64,000 nt of DNA. Source: Stomatobaculum longum. GTDB lineage: Bacteria; Bacillota; Clostridia; Lachnospirales; Lachnospiraceae. Below, piece by piece: positions 36,003 through 44,059 of the stretch. Made by a program: the position numbers and the translations under genes. The notes beneath the pieces are model-generated. The model was not told the DNA's origin. It did no database searches and saw only the letters and a program-made list of their open reading frames with translations. The stretch is from the NCBI GenBank assembly GCA_000242235.1, contig JH590861.1:266692-330691 (forward strand), in the 5' to 3' direction. The stretch's first letter is position 1. Every line of letters begins with the position of its first letter.

Positions 36003-36030
36003 GAGTAAGAGGATTAAGAAGGACAAGGAA

Positions 36031-37935
36031 ATGGATAGAGAAGCATATCTTCAGGTATATCGCCACTCTCTGGCACATGTGCTCGCAAAAGCGGTCATTG
36101 AAATTTTTGGCAGAGAGAATGTGCAGTATGCAATCGGACCGCAGATTGCGGATGGATTTTACTACGACTTTGTATTGCCGAGAAATCTGACCCAGGATGA
36201 TTTCCCGATGATCGAGAATAAAATGCGCGAGATTTTGAAGCGCAAAGAGGATTGGAGCGTGAAAGAGTATTCCCGCGACGAGGCGAGAAAACTGTTTCAC
36301 GATCAGAAGTTCAAGACCGAGCTGATTGATGATCTCCCGGAGGATGCGGTTCTCACCGTATATTCGACCGGTGATGACTACCAGGATCTCTGCCGCGGTC
36401 CGCATGTTGCGAATTCGCAGGAGCTTCTCGGTGCCGCTTTTCAGATTAAGTCGGTCTCGGGCGCCTATTGGCGCGGCGACGAGAAAAGAGACCGTTTACA
36501 GCGGATTTATGTCTATGCTTTCCCGAGCAAGGAAGAGCTGAAGGCACATCTCACGCTGGTTCGAGAGGCCCTGGAGCGCGATCATAAGAAACTCGGCAAA
36601 GAGCAGGAACTCTTCATGTTCGATGAGACCGCACCGGGTATGCCGTACTGGTTGCCACGGGGCTGGAAACTCTATCAGGCGCTCTTAAAGTACAGCCGCG
36701 AAGTGCAGGCGCGCCACGGTTATACCGAGATTTCCGCGCCGCTCATCAACAACAAGAAGCTCTGGTTAATTTCCGGCCACTGGGCACACTACATCAACAA
36801 CATGTTCATGGTGCCGGGCGTCTCCGGCTGGCTCGCAGCCGATGCCGAGATTCCGGGTGTGCTTGAAAACGCCTCGGAAGAGAACGGTGAGAAGAAGACC
36901 GTCAAGATTCAGGCGGGTTCTGTGCTCTACAACCGTGAAAATCTCGACACGATGGCAGCGAAGCCGATGAACTGCCCGAACGCGATGCTCACCTTCAAGC
37001 GGAAGAACCGCTCTTATAAAGAGCTCCCGATTCGTTATTCGGAGTATGACGTGCTTCACCGCAAAGAGAAGTCCGGCCAGATGAACGGTCTGTTCCGCGT
37101 CCAGGAATTCCGTCAGGACGATGACCACACCTTCGTTGCGGAAAATCAGATTGAGGCGGAGATTGCGGATATCATCTCGATTGCGGATGAGGTTTATTCG
37201 ACTTTCGGCGTGACCTACCGCGCCGAGCTCTCCACGCGCCCGGATGACTTCATGGGTGACATCGAAGTCTGGAATCGCGCGGAGGCAGCTCTCAAGAAGA
37301 TTCTCACCGACAAGTACGGTGAAAGCGGCTTTGAAATCAACGAGGGCGACGGCGCTTTCTACGGACCTAAGATCGACCTGCAGATTAAGGATGCGCTCGG
37401 CAGAGAGTGGCAGTGCGGAACGATTCAGCTGGACTTCCAGCTTCCGCATAACTTCGGCCTCAGCTATCAGGCAGCAGACGGTACCACGGCGATGCCTGTC
37501 GTCATTCACCGCGCAATTTACGGCTCGCTGGAGCGCTTTATCGGCATTATCATCGAGAACTTCAAGGGTATTTTCCCGTTCTGGCTCTCGCCCTCTCAGG
37601 TCGGCATTGTGCCGATTCGAGAGGAACACAATGCATACGCAAAGCGCGTCTTCGATCTCTTACAGAAGAACGGTATTCGCGCCGAGGCGGATTACTCCGA
37701 CCGGAACATGAAGGAGAAAATTAAGAACTATAAACAGTTCAAGACGCCGTACATTCTGGTTCTGGGTGACCGCGAGGCGGCGGAACAGACGGTTTCGATT
37801 AATGTCCGCGGCTCGAACAAGCAGATTCAGAATGTCCCGCTGTCCGTGTTCCTCGACATGTGCGACACGCTGAACGAAGAGAGATCTCTGGAACTTCTCA
37901 ATGAAGTTCCGGCAGAGTATCAGACCGAACAGTAA
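36031..37935 (+). CDS. thrS: Threonyl-tRNA synthetase lacking the N-terminal TGS domain
   Basis: 634 residues. It starts directly in the editing (SAD) domain: RHSLAHVLAKAVIEIFG and DDYQDLCRGPHV. Class II motifs follow: AKPMNCPNAM with the zinc Cys, FRQDDDHTF, and VIHRAIYGSLERFIGIIIE with motif 3 Arg, then the anticodon-binding domain. The approximately 60-residue TGS domain that usually precedes the editing domain is missing, and there is an extra segment of about 40 residues (near 260-305, ENASEENGEKK) before the catalytic Cys. ATG 36031 follows AAGGACAAGG; the 28-nt gap from pnp leaves no room for a T-box, so it is probably cotranscribed with pnp. Confidence 0.92.
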   Translation: MDREAYLQVYRHSLAHVLAKAVIEIFGRENVQYAIGPQIADGFYYDFVLPRNLTQDDFPMIENKMREILKRKEDWSVKEYSRDEARKLFHDQKFKTELIDDLPEDAVLTVYSTGDDYQDLCRGPHVANSQELLGAAFQIKSVSGAYWRGDEKRDRLQRIYVYAFPSKEELKAHLTLVREALERDHKKLGKEQELFMFDETAPGMPYWLPRGWKLYQALLKYSREVQARHGYTEISAPLINNKKLWLISGHWAHYINNMFMVPGVSGWLAADAEIPGVLENASEENGEKKTVKIQAGSVLYNRENLDTMAAKPMNCPNAMLTFKRKNRSYKELPIRYSEYDVLHRKEKSGQMNGLFRVQEFRQDDDHTFVAENQIEAEIADIISIADEVYSTFGVTYRAELSTRPDDFMGDIEVWNRAEAALKKILTDKYGESGFEINEGDGAFYGPKIDLQIKDALGREWQCGTIQLDFQLPHNFGLSYQAADGTTAMPVVIHRAIYGSLERFIGIIIENFKGIFPFWLSPSQVGIVPIREEHNAYAKRVFDLLQKNGIRAEADYSDRNMKEKIKNYKQFKTPYILVLGDREAAEQTVSINVRGSNKQIQNVPLSVFLDMCDTLNEERSLELLNEVPAEYQTEQ

Positions 37936-37948
37936 TAAACCGTATTGA

Positions 37949-37992
37949 CAGCAAATCCCGGAAGCACAAACGCTCCCGGGATTTGCTGTTTT
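37949..37992 (+). terminator. Terminator after thrS
   Basis: 13-bp stem CAGCAAATCCCGG / CCGGGATTTGCTG (37949-37961, 37976-37988) followed by TTTTCT. Confidence 0.88.
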
Positions 37993-37997
37993 CTGTT

Positions 37998-38768
37998 GAA
38001 GCTTTTGGCTTTAGCCTGCTGAGCATGGTTCGCTTGCAAAGCAAGTGAACCGTTGCGAAGCAAAAACCCACCCGCTATGCGGGTGGAGACAAATCGTTTA
38101 ACAAAGAAATCACCTTTCCGTACAATAGAGGTGTCCAAGCCACTACTGAGAAAGGAAAGGTGATTTCATGCCAAAGGCTAATAGTGCTGCACATACCAAA
38201 TGGCTGTGCAAGTACCATATCGTCTTTACACCAAAGTATAGACGAAAAATAATCTACAATCAATACAAGAAGGATTTGGCTCAAATCCTGCATGATCTTT
38301 GCGCATACAAAGGCGTAGAGATTATAGAAGGACATTTGATGCCAGACCATGTGCACATGTTAGTGAGCATACCGCCGAAGATTAGTGTGTCGTCTTTCAT
38401 GGGCTACCTGATAAGGGAAAAGCTCGCTGATGATGTTCGATCGGCATGCGAATCTGAAGTATAAGTTTGGGAACAGGCACTTTTGGGCAGAGGGATACTA
38501 TGTAAGTACCGTGGGATTGAATGATGCGGCGGTAAGAAAGTGCATCCGAGACCAGGAGAGGTCCGATATTCTCCAAGACAAGATGAGCGTGAAGGAATAC
38601 GGGGATCCGTTCGGGGCGAAGCCTGGAACGGATCAAAGATAATTGAGCCAATAATTGCCCCTTTAGGGGCAGCCAGGTGATAAAAGCAAGGTGGCTTTAG
38701 ACGCTGGTTAGTAACGCGGGCTTATAGCCCGCATCCCGAACCACCCGTTTTACGGGTGGAGGCGATTT
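37998..38768 (+). mobile_element. IS200-like element (IS200/IS605 family), tnpA only, decayed
   Basis: The element holds a single tnpA-type gene and no tnpB. Both ends carry matching hairpins, CCACCCGC/GCGGGTGG (38068-38086) on the left and CCACCCG/CGGGTGG (38741-38759) on the right, as this family needs for single-strand recognition. Further stem-loops lie at 38028-38052, about 38657-38670 and about 38717-38732. A 14-bp inverted repeat GAAATCACCTTTCC (38106-38119) / GGAAAGGTGATTTC (38154-38167) covers the tnpA ribosome site and ends at the start codon. Exact cleavage sites are not fixed; boundaries are plus or minus 40 bp. Confidence 0.8.
38168..38642 (+). pseudogene. tnpA: Frameshifted IS200-like transposase TnpA (Y1 HUH type)
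   Basis: The first frame (38168-38464) encodes KYHIVFTPKYRRKIIY and the HUH motif in MPDHVHMLVSIPP, then loses similarity after SSFMGYL. The second frame (from about 38415) continues with GKSSLMMFDRHANLKYK, FGNRHFWAEGYYVSTVG and the basic C-terminus. A net +1 change near 38410-38418 separates them. The catalytic Tyr should lie in the second part (FWAEGYYVST), so neither piece is a full enzyme. Probably inactive. Confidence 0.85.
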
Positions 38769-38873
38769 GTTCTTTACACCCTGCGTTGTTTCGGTATATA
38801 CTCTCTTAGAAAGTGATTCCGCATAAGGCCCGCAACAAAGCATCCTAAAAAGTTGTCGAGATTGAAAAAAGAG

Positions 38874-38902
38874 TTGACAGCGTTCGGAAGTATCGCTATA
38901 CT
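38874..38902 (+). promoter_or_regulatory. Promoter of infC-rpmI-rplT
   Basis: TTGACA (38874-38879), 17-nt spacer, TATACT (38897-38902). It lies just downstream of the IS200-like element, which did not disturb it. Confidence 0.88.
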
Positions 38903-38907
38903 ATCAT

Positions 38908-39081
38908 CGTTGTACTTATCAAGAAAGCAGGCTTGCCTCACCTCGGCACATATCTGTGACCCGGGTTCATAAAGTGAATTCATCTTTCCTTTTGATGACC
39001 TTTACTTTAGACATGGCAGGAACTGCTGCCATGTCTTTTTTATTGCAGCAGCAGCTGCAGCATAAATGGAGGTGTTCAGCT
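38908..39081 (+). promoter_or_regulatory. Attenuator leader of infC-rpmI-rplT (L20-leader type)
   Basis: A 5' leader of about 170 nt contains a full intrinsic terminator before the first gene: AGACATGGCAG (39009-39019) pairs with CTGCCATGTCT (39026-39036), then five T. In Bacillus-type bacteria this operon is controlled by ribosomal protein L20 binding its own leader and provoking termination. The position and terminator fit; the L20-binding fold itself was not traced. Confidence 0.7.
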
Positions 39082-39591
39082 ATCAGCGAGTCATTGGTTA
39101 ACGGACAGGTACGTTTCCGTGAGGTTCGTCTCATCGGGACAGACGGAGAGCAGCTTGGAATTATGTCCTCGCAGGATGCTCTGAAAATTGCGGAAGAAGC
39201 AGAACTGGATTTGGTCTGCATCTCCCCGATGGCAAAACCGCCTGTCTGCAAAATCATCGATTACGGGAAGTATCGCTATGAGATGATACGACGGGACAAG
39301 GAAGCCAAGAAGAAGCAAAAGATTGTTGAATTGAAGGAAGTGCGTTTGTCCCCCAATATCGACACGAATGATCTGGCCACAAAAACCAATGCTGCCAGAA
39401 AATTTCTGGAGAAGGGCAACAAAGTAAAGGTAACACTGCGCTTCCGCGGCAGAGAAATGTCGCACATGAACCAGTCGAGATATATCCTGGATGATTTCGC
39501 GAAGTCACTCGCTGATATTGCCGTGATTGACAAGCCTTCGAAAGTTGAGGGCAGAACGTTGGTCATGTTTATGAGCGCAAAGAAGAACTAA
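39082..39591 (+). CDS. infC: Translation initiation factor IF-3, non-AUG (AUC) start
   Basis: 169 residues from ATC 39082. IF-3 motifs: [63 protein letters not shown]. The first residues (I-S-E-S-L-V-N) align with the usual IF-3 N-terminus, and GGAGG (39068-39072) lies 9 nt upstream of ATC. Upstream in-frame ATGs fall inside the terminator hairpin, and the only nearby alternative (TTG 39094) is 21 nt from GGAGG. IF-3 genes in several bacteria use AUU-type starts so that IF-3 represses its own translation; AUC would work in the same way. Confidence 0.88.
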   Translation: MSESLVNGQVRFREVRLIGTDGEQLGIMSSQDALKIAEEAELDLVCISPMAKPPVCKIIDYGKYRYEMIRRDKEAKKKQKIVELKEVRLSPNIDTNDLATKTNAARKFLEKGNKVKVTLRFRGREMSHMNQSRYILDDFAKSLADIAVIDKPSKVEGRTLVMFMSAKKN

Positions 39592-39604
39592 GGAGGAAAG
39601 TATC

Positions 39605-39802
39605 ATGCCGAAGGTAAAGACAAGCAGAGCAGCAGCAAAGCGTTTTAAAGTTTCCGGTAGCGGCAAGCTGATTCGGAACAAGGCGTACAAGTCTCACATC
39701 TTGACGAAGAAGTCCACGAAGCGCAAGAGAAATCTGAGAAAAGACATCGTGACCGACAGCACGAACTCGAAGGTCATGAAGAAGATCCTGCCGTATTTAT
39801 AA
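39605..39802 (+). CDS. rpmI: 50S ribosomal protein L35
   Basis: 65 residues, standard length. [20 protein letters not shown] and the [12 protein letters not shown] motif are those of L35. Ribosome site AAGGAGGAAAG upstream. Middle gene of infC-rpmI-rplT. Confidence 0.97.
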   Translation: MPKVKTSRAAAKRFKVSGSGKLIRNKAYKSHILTKKSTKRKRNLRKDIVTDSTNSKVMKKILPYL

Positions 39803-39833
39803 TCGGACTTGACGTGAAGAAGGAGGAAGCAAG

Positions 39834-40190
39834 ATGGCAAGAGTGAAAGGCGCGATGCACGCGAAGGCAAAGCACAACAGAGTTTTAAAGCTCGCTAAGG
39901 GCTATAGAGGCGCACGTTCCAAGCAGTACAGAATTGCAAAGCAGACTGTCATGAGAGCGCTGAGCACAGCGTACGAGGGCAGAAAGCAGAGAAAGAGACA
40001 GTTCCGTCAGCTCTGGATTGCAAGAATCAACGCAGCTTGCAGAATGAACAAGATTTCTTACTCGAAGTTTATGTTCGGTCTGAAGAAGGCTGATGTCATT
40101 CTGAACCGCAAGGTTCTCTCCGAGCTCGCAATCAACGACGCTGAAGGTTTTGCAAAGCTCGTTGAGACTGCAAAGAAGGCACTCGCATAA
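39834..40190 (+). CDS. rplT: 50S ribosomal protein L20
   Basis: 118 residues, standard length. Basic N-terminus [20 protein letters not shown] with [17 protein letters not shown], and [13 protein letters not shown] further on. L20 is an assembly protein and the likely regulator of this operon through the leader at 38908-39081. Confidence 0.97.
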   Translation: MARVKGAMHAKAKHNRVLKLAKGYRGARSKQYRIAKQTVMRALSTAYEGRKQRKRQFRQLWIARINAACRMNKISYSKFMFGLKKADVILNRKVLSELAINDAEGFAKLVETAKKALA

Positions 40191-40201
40191 ACAAGAAAAT
40201 T

Positions 40202-40247
40202 ACAGGCTTTTGTCGCGACAGGCAAGCGATGAGGGTCTGTTTTTTTG
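40202..40247 (+). terminator. Probable weak terminator after rplT
   Basis: ACAGGC pairs with GTCTGT (one G-U) around an internal GTCGCGAC palindrome, followed by seven T. Confidence 0.45.
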
Positions 40248-40375
40248 TTGCAACAACAGCAGCTTGACTTCCTTACACTGCATGTGAGCTCTCCCGACAT
40301 GCCACTTGCCGTGAATCATAAGACAAACAGAAAATCATTCGCTATACTGCAGATACAGAGAGGAGAGAAAACCGC

Positions 40376-40813
40376 ATGAAGGTCGAGATTAAATTACAGC
40401 CGGATTTGAAATCCCCCTACGCCGTGATTTACACCGGAGAGCTCACCACGGAAGTTCACCGCGCAGCGGCTGTTCTTGCAGAAGAACGCGCCGATCTGGT
40501 GCCTGCAGAAGAAAACGACAAGATCGTCATGCTTCATCCAGAGGAGATTTATCTGGTCCGCGTGGAAAATGAAAAAACAATCATCTATACGGCAAAGAAA
40601 CAGTATCAAAGCAACAGAAGGCTCTACGAACTGGAGGGAATGCTCGGCAGAAATTTTATGCGGATTTCAAAGAGCGCAATCATGAATTTACAACTGTTGG
40701 ACTATGCTGCGCCGGGACTTGGCGGCGTTATGGTCTTAGTGCTGAAAAATGGCCTGCGGGATTATGTTTCCAGAAAATATCTCCCGGATTTCAAACGATA
40801 TCTGGGGCTCTGA
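40376..40813 (+). CDS. LytTR-family DNA-binding regulator
   Basis: 145 residues. A short N-terminal part is followed by a LytTR domain (about 45-145): IVMLHPEEIYLVRVENEKTI, LEGMLGRNFMRISKSAIMNL, and LRDYVSRKYLPDFKRYLGL. There is no receiver domain, so it is not a classic response regulator. It is paired with a membrane protein of the DUF3021 type 19 nt downstream. Such pairs in streptococci (HdrRM, BrsRM) act as regulator plus membrane inhibitor. A TATACT (40343-40348) may be its -10. Target genes are not shown; the exoprotein at 41438 is the nearest candidate. Confidence 0.85.
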   Translation: MKVEIKLQPDLKSPYAVIYTGELTTEVHRAAAVLAEERADLVPAEENDKIVMLHPEEIYLVRVENEKTIIYTAKKQYQSNRRLYELEGMLGRNFMRISKSAIMNLQLLDYAAPGLGGVMVLVLKNGLRDYVSRKYLPDFKRYLGL

Positions 40814-40832
40814 GCGAAGAGGAGGTAAGCGC

Positions 40833-41276
40833 ATGAAGAAACATAGAAATTTGCTTTCAGCTGTCATGTGTAGCGTCAGTATTTCCATGAGCATCTTTGT
40901 AATCATTGGGGTGATAAAGGATTTTTATAGCGGCGGAAGTTTTGCTCTGCAGCACTACGCCTATTCCAGAATGGCTCTCGGCTGTCTTTCCGTGGGGCTT
41001 GGATTCGGAATCCCATCTGTTGTCTATGAAAGAGACAATCTATCGCTGCTCACAAAGACGCTGATTCATATGGGCGTCGGCTGCACGGTGATGATTATTA
41101 CTTCATGGCTGATCGGATGGATTCCACATGAGCAGGGCATTGGGACAGTGCTCATTATAATTGCGTTTGAAGTGTTGTTTTCAGTTGCAATCTGGTATTT
41201 CTTTTATTTACATCAAAAAAAACTGGTGCGGGAAATCAATCAAAAAATAGAAACGCTGCATTGCGGTGAACAGTAA
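40833..41276 (+). CDS. DUF3021-family membrane protein, partner of the LytTR regulator
   Basis: 147 residues with four membrane helices (about 8-28, 45-62, 75-98, 108-130) and a short basic cytoplasmic tail. Length and topology match DUF3021 proteins found beside LytTR regulators, where they hold the regulator inactive. ATG 40833 follows GAGGAGG by 7 nt. Confidence 0.75.
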   Translation: MKKHRNLLSAVMCSVSISMSIFVIIGVIKDFYSGGSFALQHYAYSRMALGCLSVGLGFGIPSVVYERDNLSLLTKTLIHMGVGCTVMIITSWLIGWIPHEQGIGTVLIIIAFEVLFSVAIWYFFYLHQKKLVREINQKIETLHCGEQ

Positions 41277-41304
41277 AATTTTTCTCCGACTAGTACTTTT
41301 TTCT

Positions 41305-41348
41305 GAGCCATGACTAACTTCTTGATAGGGGTTGTCATTGGCTCTTTT
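41305..41348 (+). terminator. Terminator of the LytTR/DUF3021 pair
   Basis: GAGCCATGACTAAC (41305-41318) pairs with GTTGTCATTGGCTC (41331-41344) with small bulges, then TTTT. Confidence 0.7.
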
Positions 41349-41437
41349 CTATTTGTATTTCTCTGTCCGGAGGTATAGACTAAAACTGTCTGTAGCTTGT
41401 CAGGCTGACAGAAGAAGGAAAGGAGAGATGTGGAAAA

Positions 41438-44059
41438 ATGAAAAAGAGATGGCCTGTATGTTTTTTATCAATGTTGCTTTGCTTCCTGTGCATCTTTTCA
41501 CAGAGTGCATCAGCGTCAACAGGCGTTTATGTTCCTGATCCTGTGACCAGCTTTGTGGCAAATGTGCGTGACGCGGCCTATGGCGCAGTGGGAGACGGTG
41601 TGAGCGATGATACCGCGGCAATACAAAGAGCCATTGATGCAGCTGCAGCAGCAGGCGGAGGCATTGTAGACATCCCGGCAGGCCACTACAGGATCGACAC
41701 CTTGCATCAGACGGGATACAGCTATGAAAAGGCAGGGCTGGTACTGAAAAGCAATGTCATTGTGCGCATGGCGAACGGCGCTGTACTTCAGGCAATTCCC
41801 AACGGAGAAAGATCCTATCAGATGTTCAGTATCACGCATGTCAATAATGTACATATCCTCGGCGGTACGTTAATTGGTGACCGCGACCAGCACATTGGAA
41901 ATCTGGGACAGACCGGCTATGGTGTTCGTATTACCGATGCGACCAATGTAGTCATCGAGAATCTGCATGCCAGTGAATTTTGGGGAGACGGTGTGTTTTT
42001 AGGAGAGGACAGCAGAAATATCACCATCTACAGAGTGATCTGCGACCATAATCGCCGTCAGGGAATGTCGATTGTTGGCGGTCAAAATGTCAAAATACTG
42101 GAGTCAGAATTTAAGCACTCCGATGGCACGCCTCCGAAATCCGGAATTGATATAGAGCCTGAAGGGGATCATCCGATTGTAAAAGATATCGAAATACGCA
42201 ACTGTGTATTTGCTGGAAACAGTACCGGTTTTGTGGTTGGCAATCACTATGCAAACAGTGTCGCGGCAAATCTGACTTTTGCCGACAACACCATACGAGA
42301 GAACAGAACTGGCATCAATCTGGTAGGTCTGCAGAGCGGTGAGATCACTGGCAATGTCGTTTATCATGATCAAAGTATCACAGAAAATGATACGCATTGG
42401 GGCATTCGGCTTCGCAACGATGGACGTCATCCGACAAGCCATGTGACAGTCAGCGACAATACCATTTACGGCGGAAACATTGTTGACACGACTGGAGAGA
42501 GCAGTAATATAATTCAGAATAATATATTCAAGTCTGCTGTCTATATTCGCGGCATTGCTCATGCCGGACAGACACTACTCGCCAAGGTATACGACGGTGA
42601 TTATGGAGAACTGCATGTCCATAATTCCGTACTGGTTCCGGCATCAGCGATTTCCTCCTATCAGTGGTATGCGGATGGAACAGCCATTGGCGGCGCGACA
42701 CAGTCCAGTTATATCCCGACAGTAGCAGATACTGGAAAAGAAATTACCGTGCGGGTTCAGTATATAGACAAAGCTGGAAATGCAGAAAATGCCGTCAGTC
42801 CCCCCACTCTGCCGGTAAACTATGCAAATCACGCGCCGACGGATATCACGCTCAATCCGCTGTTTATCTACAGCAATGAATATCTGGCGGAAGTAGGGCT
42901 CCTTAGCACTACGGATCCAGATATCGGAGATCTGCACACATACACCGTCGATGATCCGCGCTTTGAAATTGTATACGATAATCTGCTGCGTCTAAAAGGC
43001 GAAAACTATATTCCGTTTGGCTCGGTGGGAACAATAACCCTCCATGTAACTGCAACGGATGCACTTGGTGCCTCTCTGACGAAAGCTTTTACGATAGAGG
43101 TGGCAAGGCCTAAGAACCAGCCTCCGAAAAAGATAACACTGTCCAACAATGTACTGACAGCAGGCCGACCGGGCGAAGTTGTAGGACAGCTTACGACGAT
43201 TGATCTCAACGTTGGAGACACACATACTTATACTGTGAGCGATGCGCGCTTTGAAGTCAGCGCCGATGGTAAGCTGAAACTAAAAGATAATGTGAGTGTG
43301 GATGCTGCCACAGAGTCAAGCATCCACTTGCAGGTAAGAGCGACGGATTCCGGCGGATGGGTCTATACAGAAAGCTTTACTTTGCAAGTGCAGACGAGTT
43401 CTGGCAGCAGTGGGCTGGCAACGCCTTCTGTTCCAGTGCCCTCTGTTCCAACGCCTTCCGTTCCAACGCCCAACGGGCGGGCAACGCCATCTACGCCGGA
43501 CTCTGGCAACAGCGGAAGTTCCAGGCATTCCGGCAGCGGCAGCGCGGGCGCTTCTCGCCGTGGGCACAGAAGTTCTGTTTTCGGAAATGGCAGCAGTTCC
43601 TCGCATCCGTATTCTTATATACAGACCAATGGAAGAATCTATCGCCATGGCAACTGGAAGCAAACAGGATCTGGATGGCAGCTGGATGTTAATGGCACAC
43701 CGGCGAAATCTGCATGGGCATATCTCTCGGAGAACTGGTATCTCTTTGACGACAGTAACAAGATGGTAACCGGCTGGGCAAATGTCGACGGAAACTGGTA
43801 TTTTATGGACAGTTCTGGCGCTATGCGTTCTGGCTGGATTCAGGACAAAACAGGAGAATGGTATTATTTGAATCCTGTCTCTGATGGCACAAAGGGTGCT
43901 ATGCGGATTGGATGGCAACAAATTGACAGCAAATGGTATTATTTCCACACCGTTTCGGATGGCACCCAGGGAAGAATGCTGAAGAGTCAGAGATCTCCGG
44001 ATGGTTATCTTCTGAAAGCGGATGGGAGTTGGGACGAGAGAATTGCAAGAGAATCGTAA
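41438..44059 (+). CDS. Secreted beta-helix (pectate-lyase-superfamily) protein with wall-binding repeats
   Basis: 873 residues. Signal peptide with core FLSMLLCFLCIFSQSASAS. A GH28/pectate-lyase-3-like start (YGAVGDGVSDDTAAIQRAID, GGGIVDIPAGHY) opens a right-handed beta-helix to about residue 370. Next are an Ig-like domain (about 372-460) and two cadherin-like repeats (APTDITLNPLFI and PPKKITLSNNVLT). A Pro/Ser/Thr linker then a Ser/Gly/Arg stretch lead to five or so choline-binding-type repeats (about 725-850: GWANVDGNWYFMDSSG, GWIQDKTGEWYYLN). It probably acts on polysaccharide while bound to the cell wall; substrate unknown. The last codons after SWDER may come from the adjacent IS30 end. 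Confidence 0.78.
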   Translation: MKKRWPVCFLSMLLCFLCIFSQSASASTGVYVPDPVTSFVANVRDAAYGAVGDGVSDDTAAIQRAIDAAAAAGGGIVDIPAGHYRIDTLHQTGYSYEKAGLVLKSNVIVRMANGAVLQAIPNGERSYQMFSITHVNNVHILGGTLIGDRDQHIGNLGQTGYGVRITDATNVVIENLHASEFWGDGVFLGEDSRNITIYRVICDHNRRQGMSIVGGQNVKILESEFKHSDGTPPKSGIDIEPEGDHPIVKDIEIRNCVFAGNSTGFVVGNHYANSVAANLTFADNTIRENRTGINLVGLQSGEITGNVVYHDQSITENDTHWGIRLRNDGRHPTSHVTVSDNTIYGGNIVDTTGESSNIIQNNIFKSAVYIRGIAHAGQTLLAKVYDGDYGELHVHNSVLVPASAISSYQWYADGTAIGGATQSSYIPTVADTGKEITVRVQYIDKAGNAENAVSPPTLPVNYANHAPTDITLNPLFIYSNEYLAEVGLLSTTDPDIGDLHTYTVDDPRFEIVYDNLLRLKGENYIPFGSVGTITLHVTATDALGASLTKAFTIEVARPKNQPPKKITLSNNVLTAGRPGEVVGQLTTIDLNVGDTHTYTVSDARFEVSADGKLKLKDNVSVDAATESSIHLQVRATDSGGWVYTESFTLQVQTSSGSSGLATPSVPVPSVPTPSVPTPNGRATPSTPDSGNSGSSRHSGSGSAGASRRGHRSSVFGNGSSSSHPYSYIQTNGRIYRHGNWKQTGSGWQLDVNGTPAKSAWAYLSENWYLFDDSNKMVTGWANVDGNWYFMDSSGAMRSGWIQDKTGEWYYLNPVSDGTKGAMRIGWQQIDSKWYYFHTVSDGTQGRMLKSQRSPDGYLLKADGSWDERIARES

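Noticed and set aside
33447-36026. An 859-codon open frame on the minus strand opposite rpsO and pnp.
   Set aside because: It mirrors the codon pattern of clear genes on the other strand, has no ribosome site, and reads as a His/Arg/Asn-rich composition typical of antisense frames.
36003-36030. Search for a T-box leader before thrS.
   Set aside because: Only 28 nt separate pnp and thrS, which cannot hold a T-box.
41331-41356. About 23 of 27 bases match 45141-45166 near the IS30 right end, hinting at a second IS30 remnant.
   Set aside because: The 41305-41348 copy is the right arm and T run of its own hairpin terminator, and the match does not extend on either side.
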